Below, piece by piece: positions 51,374-58,862 of a stretch of 64,000 nt of DNA. The translations under genes were made by a program, and so were the position numbers. Position 1 is the first letter of the stretch. Every line of letters starts with the position of its first letter. A model generated the notes under the pieces. That model had not been told where the DNA came from, searched no databases, and worked only from the letters and a program-made list of their open reading frames with translations. This DNA comes from Leifsonia sp. AK011 (GTDB lineage: Bacteria; Actinomycetota; Actinomycetes; Actinomycetales; Microbacteriaceae), in contig NZ_JACCCH010000001.1 in assembly GCF_013410945.1 (NCBI RefSeq), positions 124,001-188,000 on the forward strand, given 5' to 3'.

Positions 51374-51525
51374 GGTGGTGAGGTTTCGATAGCGGCCGCT
51401 ACGCCGCGGAACCTGACGGCCGGGACGGCCGTCAGCGCTGGCGTCGCGGCGAAGGCCAGAAATGGCCTTCGCTCCCAGCTCCAGCGCGCTCAACCCACAG
51501 TTGCAGGTCTCGAAACCCCACCACC
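51374..51525. repeat. 152-bp palindromic intergenic element with terminal inverted repeats
   Basis: The ends are GGTGGTGAGGTTTCGA (51374-51389) and TCGAAACCCCACCACC (51510-51525), inverted copies with one mismatch. Inside are two perfect hairpins: CTGACGGCC/GGCCGTCAG (51413-51435) and GCGAAGGCCA-GAAA-TGGCCTTCGC (51449-51472). It has no ORF. The outer words recur at 42821-42866. It fits a REP/MITE-like repeat. By position it also separates the convergent membrane-fusion and msrA genes and could terminate both. Confidence 0.7.
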
Positions 51526-51534
51526 CGTGACTGG

Positions 51535-52044
51535 TTAGGAAACCGTCTCGCGGTGCGGCAGCTTCCAGTTCGGACGCACGTAGTGGCACGTGTATCCATT
51601 CGGGTACTTCTCGAGGTAGTCCTGGTGCTCCTCCTCGGCCTCCCAGAAGTCGCCGGCCGGCTCGACCTCGGTGACGACCTTGCCGGGCCAGAGGCCCGAG
51701 GCGTCAACGTCGGCGATCGTGTCGAGAGCGACGCGCTTCTGCTCGTCGTTCTCGTAGAAGATCGCGGAACGGTAGCTGCGACCGATGTCGTTGCCCTGGC
51801 GGTCCTTCGTCGACGGGTCGTGGATCTGGAAGAAGAACTCCAGCAGGTCGCGGTAGGAGATCACCGAGGGGTCGAAGACGATCTCGACGGCCTCGGCGTG
51901 GTCGCCGTGGTTGCGGTACGTCGCGTTGGGGGTGTCACCACCGGAGTAGCCGACGCGGGTGGAGATCACTCCGGGGCGGCGGCGCAGCAGCTGCTGGGCT
52001 CCCCAGAAACATCCGTTGGCAAGAATCGCGGTTTCGGTTGCCAT
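51535..52044 (-). CDS. msrA: peptide-methionine (S)-S-oxide reductase
   Basis: 169 residues. The catalytic cysteine is in GCFWGAQ (Cys12). [23 protein letters not shown] and [20 protein letters not shown] are MsrA signatures. The recycling Cys is probably in YTCHYVRP near the C-terminus. It repairs S-sulfoxides of methionine. It starts 2 nt after the msrB stop, so the two enzymes for both stereoisomers form one operon. Confidence 0.96.
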   Translation of the reverse strand: MATETAILANGCFWGAQQLLRRRPGVISTRVGYSGGDTPNATYRNHGDHAEAVEIVFDPSVISYRDLLEFFFQIHDPSTKDRQGNDIGRSYRSAIFYENDEQKRVALDTIADVDASGLWPGKVVTEVEPAGDFWEAEEEHQDYLEKYPNGYTCHYVRPNWKLPHRETVS

Positions 52045-52046
52045 GA

Positions 52047-52505
52047 TTAGGCCTCCTTCGTGGTGGTGAACAGGCTGCGGAAGTCACCGTAGCCCTCGGA
52101 CTCGAGCTGGTCCACAGGGATGAACCGGAGGGCAGCCGAGTTGATGCAATAACGAAGGCCGCCCTGGTCGCGGGGGCCATCGTCGAACAGGTGGCCGAGG
52201 TGGCTGTCGCCACCCGACGAGCGGACCTCGGTGCGCAGCATCCCGAACGTGCGGTCCTCGTTGCGGACGATGTTCGTCGGGTCGATCGGGCGCGTGAAGC
52301 TCGGCCAGCCGGACCCGCTGTCGAACTTGTCCGTGGAGGAGAAGAGGGGCTCACCCGAGACGACGTCGACGTAGATGCCGTCGTCGTGGTTGTTCCAGAA
52401 CTCGTTGCGGAAGGGAGGCTCTGTGGCGTCCTCCTGGGTGACCGCGTACTGCTGGCGTGTGAGCTGCGAGAGCGCCTCAGGGCGCTTGCGATAGGTGGAT
52501 GTCAT
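52047..52505 (-). CDS. msrB: peptide-methionine (R)-S-oxide reductase, zinc-less form
   Basis: 152 residues. [20 protein letters not shown] and the catalytic Cys120 in [10 protein letters not shown] define MsrB. It has only that one Cys: both structural CxxC zinc pairs and the usual resolving Cys are missing. It therefore belongs to the zinc-free type and must be recycled by an external thiol. AAGGAG ribosome site at about 10 nt from the ATG. A sigma-R-like promoter (GGGAAC-N18-GTT) lies 49-75 nt upstream. Confidence 0.95.
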   Translation of the reverse strand: MTSTYRKRPEALSQLTRQQYAVTQEDATEPPFRNEFWNNHDDGIYVDVVSGEPLFSSTDKFDSGSGWPSFTRPIDPTNIVRNEDRTFGMLRTEVRSSGGDSHLGHLFDDGPRDQGGLRYCINSAALRFIPVDQLESEGYGDFRSLFTTTKEA

Positions 52506-52553
52506 GGGGTCTGGCTCCTTGGTGAGCCGCTGGCTGCGGCCCTCGTTCTGTGC

Positions 52554-52580
52554 AACAGCCGGGGTCCCAAGAAAGTTCCC
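52554..52580 (-). promoter_or_regulatory. sigma-R/SigH-type (thiol-oxidative stress) promoter of msrB-msrA
   Basis: On minus, GGGAAC (52580-52575), an 18-nt spacer and GTT (52556-52554) match the GGAAY-N18-GTT pattern of actinobacterial sigma-R/SigH promoters. Transcription would start about 40 nt before the msrB ATG. Control of methionine sulfoxide repair by this sigma factor is established in Streptomyces and mycobacteria. Confidence 0.6.
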
Positions 52581-52626
52581 ACTGTCAGCACCCGTTCAGG
52601 CTGACGCCGGGGATCGCAGAGTGAGC

Positions 52627-53256
52627 TCAGGCGACCGTCGTCCTGCGGCCTATGAACACGTGCACGATCGTGTACACGAGCACGGCGACTGACGCCCCGA
52701 GCACCGCCCCCGCGAGCACGTCGCTCGCCCAGTGCACGAGAAGGTAGGTGCGGCTGAGGGCCATGGCGACAACCCAGAGGGCGGCGAGCGCCCAGATCCA
52801 GACGCGCATGAAGATCAGGGCGAGGGCCACGGTGAGGGCCGCGGCCGCCGTCGCATGACCGGAGGGGAACGAGCTGGTTTCGACGTCCGTCACCCCGCCA
52901 GCGGGGCGCGGACGATTGAGGCTGAGCTTGATGAGCGTGGAGATTGCCGTGGCCAGGCCCACCGAGAGACCCACGGTCGCGGCATCCCGGAACCGACGGA
53001 GCACGAGCAGGAGGGCGACGACCGCGATGGTGATGATCGTCATCGACAGGGTTCCGCCGATGTAGTTGAGCGCGATGGCGAGCGACTCGAGTGCCGGGAC
53101 CCGGTGGGTATCGAGAAGTTCGTACCAGGCCAGGTCGAAGCCCAGAGGGCGATCGGCGCGAAGCGCGAGGTCGACGGCACCCGCGAGCACGAGGAGGATT
53201 CCGCTCGCTCCGAGGATCGCCATCGACGGCCATCGACGGACGCCGACCTCACTCAT
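52627..53256 (-). CDS. PAP2-superfamily membrane phosphatase
   Basis: 209 residues, about six membrane helices. All three PAP2 motifs are present: KLSLNRPRP (K-x6-R-P), SSFPSGHATAAA (P-S-G-H) and SRTYLLVHWASDVLAG (S-R-x5-H-x3-D). It dephosphorylates lipid phosphates such as undecaprenyl pyrophosphate or phosphatidate. ATG 53256 has a GGGAGG site at 6 nt, which decides against the longer frame. Divergent from the SRPBCC-ArsR operon, so the TTGCAG palindromes lie just upstream of it too. Confidence 0.92.
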   Translation of the reverse strand: MSEVGVRRWPSMAILGASGILLVLAGAVDLALRADRPLGFDLAWYELLDTHRVPALESLAIALNYIGGTLSMTIITIAVVALLLVLRRFRDAATVGLSVGLATAISTLIKLSLNRPRPAGGVTDVETSSFPSGHATAAAALTVALALIFMRVWIWALAALWVVAMALSRTYLLVHWASDVLAGAVLGASVAVLVYTIVHVFIGRRTTVA

Positions 53257-53306
53257 GTTCGCCTCCCGACGTGAGCTTCCGACTATAAACGGCAGCGCCT
53301 CCACTC

Positions 53307-53330
53307 TTCTGCAACTCAGGGGTTGCAGAA
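53307..53330. promoter_or_regulatory. palindromic operator 1 upstream of the SRPBCC-ArsR operon
   Basis: TTCTGCAAC (53307-53315) and GTTGCAGAA (53322-53330) form a perfect 9-bp inverted repeat with a 6-nt spacer. Same core (TGCAAC/GTTGCA) as operator 2, 12 nt away. Confidence 0.65.
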
Positions 53331-53342
53331 CCCGAGACTAAC

Positions 53343-53360
53343 TGCAACTATTAAGTTGCA
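53343..53360. promoter_or_regulatory. palindromic operator 2 upstream of the SRPBCC-ArsR operon
   Basis: TGCAACT (53343-53349) and AGTTGCA (53354-53360) form a 7-bp inverted repeat around ATTA. It lies 27 nt before the first ATG and overlaps the likely -10 (TATTAA). Probable binding site for the ArsR protein of the same operon (autoregulation). Confidence 0.65.
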
Positions 53361-53386
53361 ATAAGCCCACGAGAGGAACGATAGTT

Positions 53387-53866
53387 ATGTCCATGACCAC
53401 CAACCCCGGCTCCGTCGTCGACGAGGATGCCTTCACCGTCAGCCGCTCGATCGACATCGCTGCCCCGCAAACGAAGGTGTGGCAGGCCGTCACCGATCCC
53501 GCACACATCTCGCAGTGGTTCGGCACCACGGTGCTCGACGGCGTGGGCCCTGGAGCCACGGGGACCATGAGCTTCCCCGGATACGCCACGATCCCGTTGC
53601 GAGTGGAGGCGATCGACGAGCCTCACTCCGTCACCTACCGCTGGAACAACGACGACGCGCTCGGGTCGGCACCCGACCGCCTCGACGATGCCTCCTCCAC
53701 GGTCTTCACCTTCACGCTCGAACCGACTCCCCTCGGTACGCGACTCACCGTCGTCGAGAGCGGCTTCGAGAACACCTCCAGCCCCGCCGTCAACCTCGCG
53801 GAACACGCCAAGGGGTGGGTCAGCGAGCTCGACAAGCTGGTGACGTTGCTGGAGGATGCCGCGTGA
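53387..53866 (+). CDS. SRPBCC (AHSA1-like) domain protein
   Basis: 159 residues. START/SRPBCC fold: FTVSRSIDIAAPQTKVWQAV, ISQWFGTTVLDGVGPGATGT, YRWNNDD and FTLEPTPLGTRLTVVESGF. These are the AHSA1/CalC-type signatures, a hydrophobic ligand-binding cavity protein. It is commonly paired with a small ArsR repressor, as here, with a GTGA overlap. The ligand is unknown. GAGAGGA is the ribosome site. Confidence 0.9.
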   Translation: MSMTTNPGSVVDEDAFTVSRSIDIAAPQTKVWQAVTDPAHISQWFGTTVLDGVGPGATGTMSFPGYATIPLRVEAIDEPHSVTYRWNNDDALGSAPDRLDDASSTVFTFTLEPTPLGTRLTVVESGFENTSSPAVNLAEHAKGWVSELDKLVTLLEDAA

Positions 53867-54180
53867 CGACGGGCACGATGGTCCCCGTGTTCGCGGCACT
53901 CGGCGACGAGACCCGCTGGAGCATCCTGGTGGCGCTCGGCGAGCAGGATGCCTCGGCGTCCGCGCTCGCCGGGCTCCTCCCGGTCTCGCGCCAGGCCATC
54001 GCCAAGCACCTCGCCGTGCTCGAGGAGGTGGGACTCGTCGAGCCGGTGCGCGTGGGACGCGAGATCCGATACCGGGTCATCGGCTCGGAGCTCAGCGCCA
54101 CGGCACACCGGCTCGACGCGATCGGCGCCGAGTGGGACCGTCGCCTGGCCGCGATCAAGACGATCGCGGAGTCGCTCTAG
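53863..54180 (+). CDS. ArsR-family regulator paired with SRPBCC protein
   Basis: 105 residues. FAALGDETRWSILVALGE, ALAGLLPVSRQAIAKHLAVLEEVGLV and RVGREIRYRVIGSEL give a complete winged helix. There are no metal-binding Cys. In this gene pair the ArsR protein usually represses its own operon, and the two TGCAAC palindromes upstream are the likely operators. GTG 53863 overlaps the SRPBCC stop. Its stop shares CTAG with the convergent DUF1761 gene. Confidence 0.9.
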   Translation: MTTGTMVPVFAALGDETRWSILVALGEQDASASALAGLLPVSRQAIAKHLAVLEEVGLVEPVRVGREIRYRVIGSELSATAHRLDAIGAEWDRRLAAIKTIAESL

Positions 54181-54593
54181 CGCCAGAGCGTGAGGATCAC
54201 GCTCGCCGCGAGTGTGCACACGACGAAGTAGGGCGCATTGAGCGCTGTATAGAGGAACGGCCTCGGGAAGTTGGGGTTGATGGCGATCGTGAAGGTCTGG
54301 GCAACGAGGTATCCCACCCCCACGATCAGGCCGAACGCGATGCCGTCGGCAAGACCCTGGACGTCCAGCGCGCGCAGGAGAACGGCGCTCGTCACGACGA
54401 TCACGAGACTCGCGACAAGGGGGCCGACGATGAACAACGGGCCCGGCTTGCCGAGCTCCCTGTTCTCGTTGCCGAGAGCCCGGGCATAGGGCTTCGGGAT
54501 GACTGCGGTGAAGTAGACGCCGCCGAGGATGGCGAACACGAGTGTGCCAGCGACGACGGCAAGCCAGTTGATCTCGGTGAGTACTGCGAACAT
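54177..54593 (-). CDS. DUF1761 family membrane protein
   Basis: 138 residues with four hydrophobic segments. The N-terminal NWLAVVAGTLVFAILGGVYFT followed by YARALG is the DUF1761 signature; the C-terminus ends ASVILTLWR. Function is unknown for the family. GAAGGAG ribosome site at about 7 nt. The symmetric GTGGGT-N6-ACCCAC just upstream, between it and the divergent WYL regulator, suggests regulation by that protein. Confidence 0.85.
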   Translation of the reverse strand: MFAVLTEINWLAVVAGTLVFAILGGVYFTAVIPKPYARALGNENRELGKPGPLFIVGPLVASLVIVVTSAVLLRALDVQGLADGIAFGLIVGVGYLVAQTFTIAINPNFPRPFLYTALNAPYFVVCTLAASVILTLWR

Positions 54594-54606
54594 GTGGTGC
54601 TCCTTC

Positions 54607-54655
54607 GTGGGTTGATCGACCCACTCTCACACCCATGTAGGACAGCTTCGGTCCT
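54607..54655. promoter_or_regulatory. operator-like inverted repeats between DUF1761 and WYL regulator genes
   Basis: GTGGGT-TGATCG-ACCCAC (54607-54624) and AGGAC-N7-GTCCT (54639-54655) are two separate inverted repeats in an 84-nt divergent intergenic region. Candidate sites for the WYL-domain regulator. Confidence 0.45.
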
Positions 54656-54677
54656 CCACTCGAACTAGTCTGGTGAC

Positions 54678-55622
54678 GTGACTTCGACCGCTCGTCTGCT
54701 GCGCCTGCTGTCGCTCCTGCAGATGCGGCGCGACTGGCCGGGCACCCTGCTCGCCGAACGACTCGAGGTCACTCCGCGAACAGTCCGTCGAGACGTCGAC
54801 AGGCTTCGGGATCTCGGTTACAGCATTCGAGCCACAATGGGTCCCGACGGCGGGTACCGTCTCGACGCCGGTGAGGAACTGCCGCCCCTCCTCTTCGACG
54901 ACGACCAGGTGATCGCACTCGCCGTGGCGCTGCAGGCGGCGAGCGCGACGGGCGCGGGCATCGAGGAGGCAGCACTGCGGGCGCTCACGACCGTGCGGCA
55001 GGTGATGCCCTCACGCCTGAGGCACCGCCTCGACGCGCTGCAGTTCACCGCGATGCCCCAGTCGACGTCCCAGGTGGCACCTGACGTGCTACTCGCCGTG
55101 TCGGTCGCGATCCGGGCGCGGGAGGTTCTCCGTTTCGACTACGGGGATGACACCGACCGCCCACCCCGCCGGGTGGAACCCCACCACCTCGTGACGCACC
55201 ATGGCCGCTGGTACCTCGTTGCCTGGGACCTCGAGCACGACGAGTGGCGCCTGTTCCGCGTCGACCGCATGACGCCGCGGAGTCCGACCGGCAGGCGGTT
55301 CGTCGAGCGGGGCATCCCCGGAGGCAACGTCAGCGAGTATGTGGCGGCCAGGTTCAAAGGGTCGGATGCCGCCAACCGCTGGCCGTGCATCGGCACCGTC
55401 ATCCTCGACCTGCCCGCGCGCTCGGTGCTGCCGTTCGCGGGAGACGGAACGGTCGAGGACCTCGGTGGTGACCGGTGCCGCCTGACGGCGGGGGCGTGGT
55501 CGTGGGGTGCGCTCGCGGCATCCCTGCTCCGCTTCGAGGCCGAGATCGACGTGCAGGGTCCGCCGGAGCTGGCTGCGACGTTCGCAAAGCTTGCGGAGCG
55601 CGCTGTCAAGGCCTCTGCCTGA
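54678..55622 (+). CDS. YafY-type transcriptional regulator with WYL domain
   Basis: 314 residues. The N-terminal HTH_11 (LLRLLSLLQMRRDWPGTLLA; TPRTVRRDVDRLRDLGYSI) is followed by a WYL domain (HHGRWYLVAWDLEHDEWRLF, RVDRM). A C-terminal WCX-like region ends LAERAVKA. WYL domains bind nucleic acids or nucleotide ligands. The GTG start is 6 nt after TAGTCT (leaderless). The divergent DUF1761 gene is the probable target. Confidence 0.9.
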   Translation: MTSTARLLRLLSLLQMRRDWPGTLLAERLEVTPRTVRRDVDRLRDLGYSIRATMGPDGGYRLDAGEELPPLLFDDDQVIALAVALQAASATGAGIEEAALRALTTVRQVMPSRLRHRLDALQFTAMPQSTSQVAPDVLLAVSVAIRAREVLRFDYGDDTDRPPRRVEPHHLVTHHGRWYLVAWDLEHDEWRLFRVDRMTPRSPTGRRFVERGIPGGNVSEYVAARFKGSDAANRWPCIGTVILDLPARSVLPFAGDGTVEDLGGDRCRLTAGAWSWGALAASLLRFEAEIDVQGPPELAATFAKLAERAVKASA

Positions 55623-55665
55623 ACGGGAGGGCTGTGCTGTAATCGAGCGACCACGAAGGAGCACC

Positions 55666-56808
55666 GTGACATTTTTCAAGCGCGATTCCGCCTCCACCCC
55701 CAAGCCCGAGGGCGAACCCGCGACACCGCTCGCGACGCTTCTCACGGACAGGATCGGCAAGCTGGCGTTGCGCAGCGGCCAGTTCATCCTGATCCTCGCG
55801 CTCGCCTCGATCGTCGTCTTCGCGCTCGTTCAGCTGAAGCTCGTGGTCGTGCCGCTGCTTCTCGCGATCATCATCGCGTCGGCCGCGGCCCCCCTCCTGA
55901 TGTGGATGCGGTCGAAGGGCCTGCCCCCGATCGCGGCCAGTTGGATAGCTCTCGTCAGCGGCATCGTCGTCTTCGGCGGGATCGTCACGCTCATCGTGTT
56001 CGCGGTGCGCGGCCAGTGGGACGCCCTCGTGGCGTCGACCTCCGACGGCATCGACCAGGTGCAGGACTTCCTGACGAACGGCCCGCTACCGATCGACGCG
56101 AAGCAGATCGAGGACGCGCGGCTCGCCATCACGGACTTCCTCACGAGCAGCCAGTTCGGGTCGGGCGCCATCGCCGGCGTGACCGTCGCGGGCGAGATCC
56201 TCACCGGTGCCGTACTGACCGTCGTCATCCTGTTCTTCTTCATGAAGGACGGCGACCGCATCTGGGCCTTCTTCCTGAAGCCGCTGTCCGCCCCGCGTCG
56301 CGCTCGCGGCGAGCGCATCGGCAAGACGGCCGTCACCACCCTCGGTGGTTACGTGCGTGGCACGGCCATCATCGCTCTCGTCGACTCCGTGGGAATCGGT
56401 GTCGGCCTCGCAATTCTCGGCGTTCCCCTGGCGCTGCCGCTGGCGGTCATCGTGTTCATCGGTGCGTTCATCCCGCTCGTCGGAGCGACGGCGGCGGGAG
56501 TGCTCGCGGCTCTCGTGGCTCTCGTGGCCAACGGCCCGGTCATCGCCCTCATCGTGATCATCATCGTGATCGCCGTGAACCAGCTCGAGGGCAACTTCCT
56601 GCAACCCGTGGTCATGGCCCAGTCGCTGAGCCTGCACCCGCTCGTCATCCTCGTCGCCCTCACTGCAGGCACCATTCTCGGCGGAATCATCGGGGCCGTG
56701 CTGTCGGTACCGATCGCCGCGGTCACCTGGGCGATCGTGAAGGTGTGGAACGCGCCATCCACCTCGATCGCCGAGCCCCGGCCGAGACAGAAGCGGTCGC
56801 GCGCCTGA
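55666..56808 (+). CDS. AI-2E family (TqsA/PerM-like) transporter
   Basis: 380 residues. About eight membrane segments with the family pattern. Paired helices come first (FILILALASIVVFALVQL; VVPLLLAIIIASAAAPLL), then a soluble loop (residues about 115-165), then FFMKDGDRIWAFFLKP. The C-terminal block is VPLALPLAVIVFIGAFIPLVG, NQLEGNFLQPVVMAQSLSLH and GGIIGAVLSVPIAA. Members export AI-2, ions or other small molecules; the substrate here is unknown. GTG 55666 has an AAGGAG site at 6 nt, which decides the start. Confidence 0.9.
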   Translation: MTFFKRDSASTPKPEGEPATPLATLLTDRIGKLALRSGQFILILALASIVVFALVQLKLVVVPLLLAIIIASAAAPLLMWMRSKGLPPIAASWIALVSGIVVFGGIVTLIVFAVRGQWDALVASTSDGIDQVQDFLTNGPLPIDAKQIEDARLAITDFLTSSQFGSGAIAGVTVAGEILTGAVLTVVILFFFMKDGDRIWAFFLKPLSAPRRARGERIGKTAVTTLGGYVRGTAIIALVDSVGIGVGLAILGVPLALPLAVIVFIGAFIPLVGATAAGVLAALVALVANGPVIALIVIIIVIAVNQLEGNFLQPVVMAQSLSLHPLVILVALTAGTILGGIIGAVLSVPIAAVTWAIVKVWNAPSTSIAEPRPRQKRSRA

Positions 56809-56877
56809 GGTCCGGATGCAGCTCCACAAGCTGTCAACCCCCCGGGCTCTGAGCCGTGCCGACGTAGCGTGGCAGGC

Positions 56878-57003
56878 ATGACTAACACCATCAGCGACCG
56901 CACGTCCACGACTCCGAGCGGCGACCCCGTCACGCCCGACGAGGTCGACCCCGAGACCGGCACCGACCCGGATGGCACGCCCACCGAGAACCCGTCGGGC
57001 TAG
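56878..57003 (+). CDS. small acidic Thr/Pro-rich protein (41 aa)
   Basis: 41 residues, strongly acidic and disordered: MTNTISDRTSTTPSGDP, then DEVDPETGTDPDGTP and ENPSG. I know no function. Its reality is supported by a TAGCGT hexamer 7 nt before the ATG (leaderless) and by codon third-position GC bias. It converges with the PNPOx gene, 10 nt between stops. Confidence 0.5.
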   Translation: MTNTISDRTSTTPSGDPVTPDEVDPETGTDPDGTPTENPSG

Positions 57004-57013
57004 GCCCGCCGCC

Positions 57014-57430
57014 TCAGTACCGTTCGGGCTCCACGCCCCGGAGGAAGGACCGCCCGCTGATGAGGCCCGGTCTGATGCGCACCCATCGGTACTTGGGAGT
57101 GGGCAGCCACGGAGCGAGGGGCAGCCGGTCGGCCGAGTCGATCTCGGCCTGGCTTTCCAGCCTCTCGGCCGTCCCCTTCACCACGACGCTATAGGCCGAA
57201 CGGTCATCCCAGCCGTCGATCTCGAGCGCCACGGCGGGATTCACCGAGAGCTCGAAGAGCTTGCTGCCAGGGGCGGTCCGGAAGTACAGGCAGCCGTCAT
57301 GGACGACGAAGTTGACGGGAAAGATGTCGACGTCACCGGCGGGCGCCACAGCGAGACGCCCCACCTCGGCGTCACCCAAGAGGCGCCAACACGCGGCACT
57401 GTCCAGAACGACCAGCGGTTGCTCATCCAT
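57014..57430 (-). CDS. pyridoxamine 5'-phosphate oxidase-like protein (remote Dos-regulon member)
   Basis: 138 residues from ATG 57430 (GAGGAG site at 6 nt). Split-barrel: EVGRLAVAPAGDVDIFPVNF, LYFRTAPGSKLFELSVNP, SAYSVVVKGTAERLES. It is the same family as the gene at 49970, with which it shares DIFP-x-N-F, so the two are paralogs. A Dos-like box at 57495-57509 lies 65 bp upstream, identical to that before devS. Cofactor FMN or F420 cannot be told from sequence. Confidence 0.87.
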   Translation of the reverse strand: MDEQPLVVLDSAACWRLLGDAEVGRLAVAPAGDVDIFPVNFVVHDGCLYFRTAPGSKLFELSVNPAVALEIDGWDDRSAYSVVVKGTAERLESQAEIDSADRLPLAPWLPTPKYRWVRIRPGLISGRSFLRGVEPERY

Positions 57431-57494
57431 CGCAATCTCCTCGCTGCCTCGCGGTCCGTGACAAGAAGAATGACTCACAGAATCGTCGGCGATC

Positions 57495-57509
57495 AGTGCC
57501 GAAGGTCCC
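57495..57509 (-). promoter_or_regulatory. DevR/DosR-like box, remote site
   Basis: On minus reads GGGACCTTCGGCACT, the same 15 bases as 46358-46372, more than 11 kb away. It can only serve the minus-strand PNPOx gene at 57430, because the adjacent PLP enzyme gene ends here. Confidence 0.65.
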
Positions 57510-57516
57510 GCCTATG

Positions 57517-58659
57517 TCAACGGTTGAGCGCCTGGTCCAGGTCCGCGATGAGGTCGGCTGGGTTCTCGATGCCGACGGACAGCCTGAGCAGGTCGAGTGG
57601 TACGGGAGTGCCGGCACCCTCGATGCTCGCGCGGTGCTCGATGAGGCTCTCGACACCGCCGAGGGATGTCGCCCGCTTCCACAGCTTCGTGTTGGCGGCA
57701 ACGCCGATCGCCGCAGCCTCCCCCGCCGCAACCCGGATCGACAGCATCCCGCCGAACCCGCCCTGCATCTGGCGAGCCGCCACCTCGTGGCCCTGGAAGC
57801 CCGGCAGGCCCGGGTAGAGCACCTCGGCCACCCGGTCGTCGTGGTCGAAGTGCTCGGCGATGCGGAGCGCCGAGTCGCTCGCCGCTCGTACGCGCAGGAA
57901 GAGCGTGCGCATGCCGCGGGAGAGCAACCACGATTCGACCGAGCCCAGCGTCGCGCCTCCCTGCGCACGCACTGACCGCACCCGCTGCCAGTGGTCGTTG
58001 TCGGCACGAGTCGTCAGGGAGCCAGCGGTGAGGTCGGAGTGCCCGTTCAGGTACTTCGTCGCCGAGTGCATCACGAGGTCGGCCCCCAGCAGGAGCGGCT
58101 GCGTGAGCACGGGCGTTGCGGTCGTCGAGTCCACCGCCAGAAGCGCGCCTGCCTCGTCGGCGATCTCGGCGGTGGCCGCGATGTCCGTGGTGGTCCACAG
58201 CGGGTTCGCGGGGGTTTCCACCCACACGAGCTTCGTCGAGCCAGGGCGGATCGCCGATCGCACAGCCGCGGCATCCGTCATCTCGATCAGCTCCACGTCG
58301 AGGCCCCACGACGTCGCGAAGTTCAGCAGCCAGTTGCGCAGGCTCCAGTACATGACCTTGGGTGCGAGCACGTGATCGCCCGGATGCAACGCCATGAACA
58401 CCGCCGTCGCTGCAGCCATCCCGCTGCCGAAGAGCAGCGTCTGCTCGCCGTGCTCGAGCTTGGTGATGAGCGCCTCCGCGGGCTCGAACGCGGGATTCTG
58501 GTCACGCATGTAGATACGGCCGGAGCTATAACCGTTGTCCGGGTCGCGCAGGAAGGTGCTCGACATCGGGATCGACGGCACGAGTGCGCGAGTCGTCTCG
58601 TCGACCCACCCGAGACCTTGGGCGGTGAAACTCTCCGGATGTACGTCGCTCTCAGCCAT
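57517..58659 (-). CDS. cystathionine gamma-synthase-like PLP enzyme (Cys/Met metabolism family)
   Basis: 380 residues. Fold-type I PLP enzyme: LLFGSGMAAATAVFMALHPG (PLP phosphate loop), TPANPLWTTTDI, and DLVMHSATKYLNGHSDL with the Schiff-base Lys. QGGFGGMLSIRV and the closing LSVGIENPADLIADL are family signatures. It could be cystathionine gamma-synthase, beta/gamma-lyase or O-acetylhomoserine sulfhydrylase; close enzymes cannot be separated by eye. TAGCAT is 6 nt before the ATG (leaderless). Confidence 0.88.
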   Translation of the reverse strand: MAESDVHPESFTAQGLGWVDETTRALVPSIPMSSTFLRDPDNGYSSGRIYMRDQNPAFEPAEALITKLEHGEQTLLFGSGMAAATAVFMALHPGDHVLAPKVMYWSLRNWLLNFATSWGLDVELIEMTDAAAVRSAIRPGSTKLVWVETPANPLWTTTDIAATAEIADEAGALLAVDSTTATPVLTQPLLLGADLVMHSATKYLNGHSDLTAGSLTTRADNDHWQRVRSVRAQGGATLGSVESWLLSRGMRTLFLRVRAASDSALRIAEHFDHDDRVAEVLYPGLPGFQGHEVAARQMQGGFGGMLSIRVAAGEAAAIGVAANTKLWKRATSLGGVESLIEHRASIEGAGTPVPLDLLRLSVGIENPADLIADLDQALNR

Positions 58660-58862
58660 AGCCCCATGCTAGGACGCCGGATTGCGGGCTCTCAGATTTT
58701 TGCCAGCTTGCGGAAACTGCCCAGCACTGGCGGGGATCCTGAGGCCCTTCTCCGAGTCGTGACCCCCTTCGCGGGCCAAGCAACCAAACCGGTTTGCGAG
58801 TCGCCCCGGACCTCCCAGTGCACCGGGAAAACCCGGAACGCAGAGTGAGAAGGAGTTCCGAC

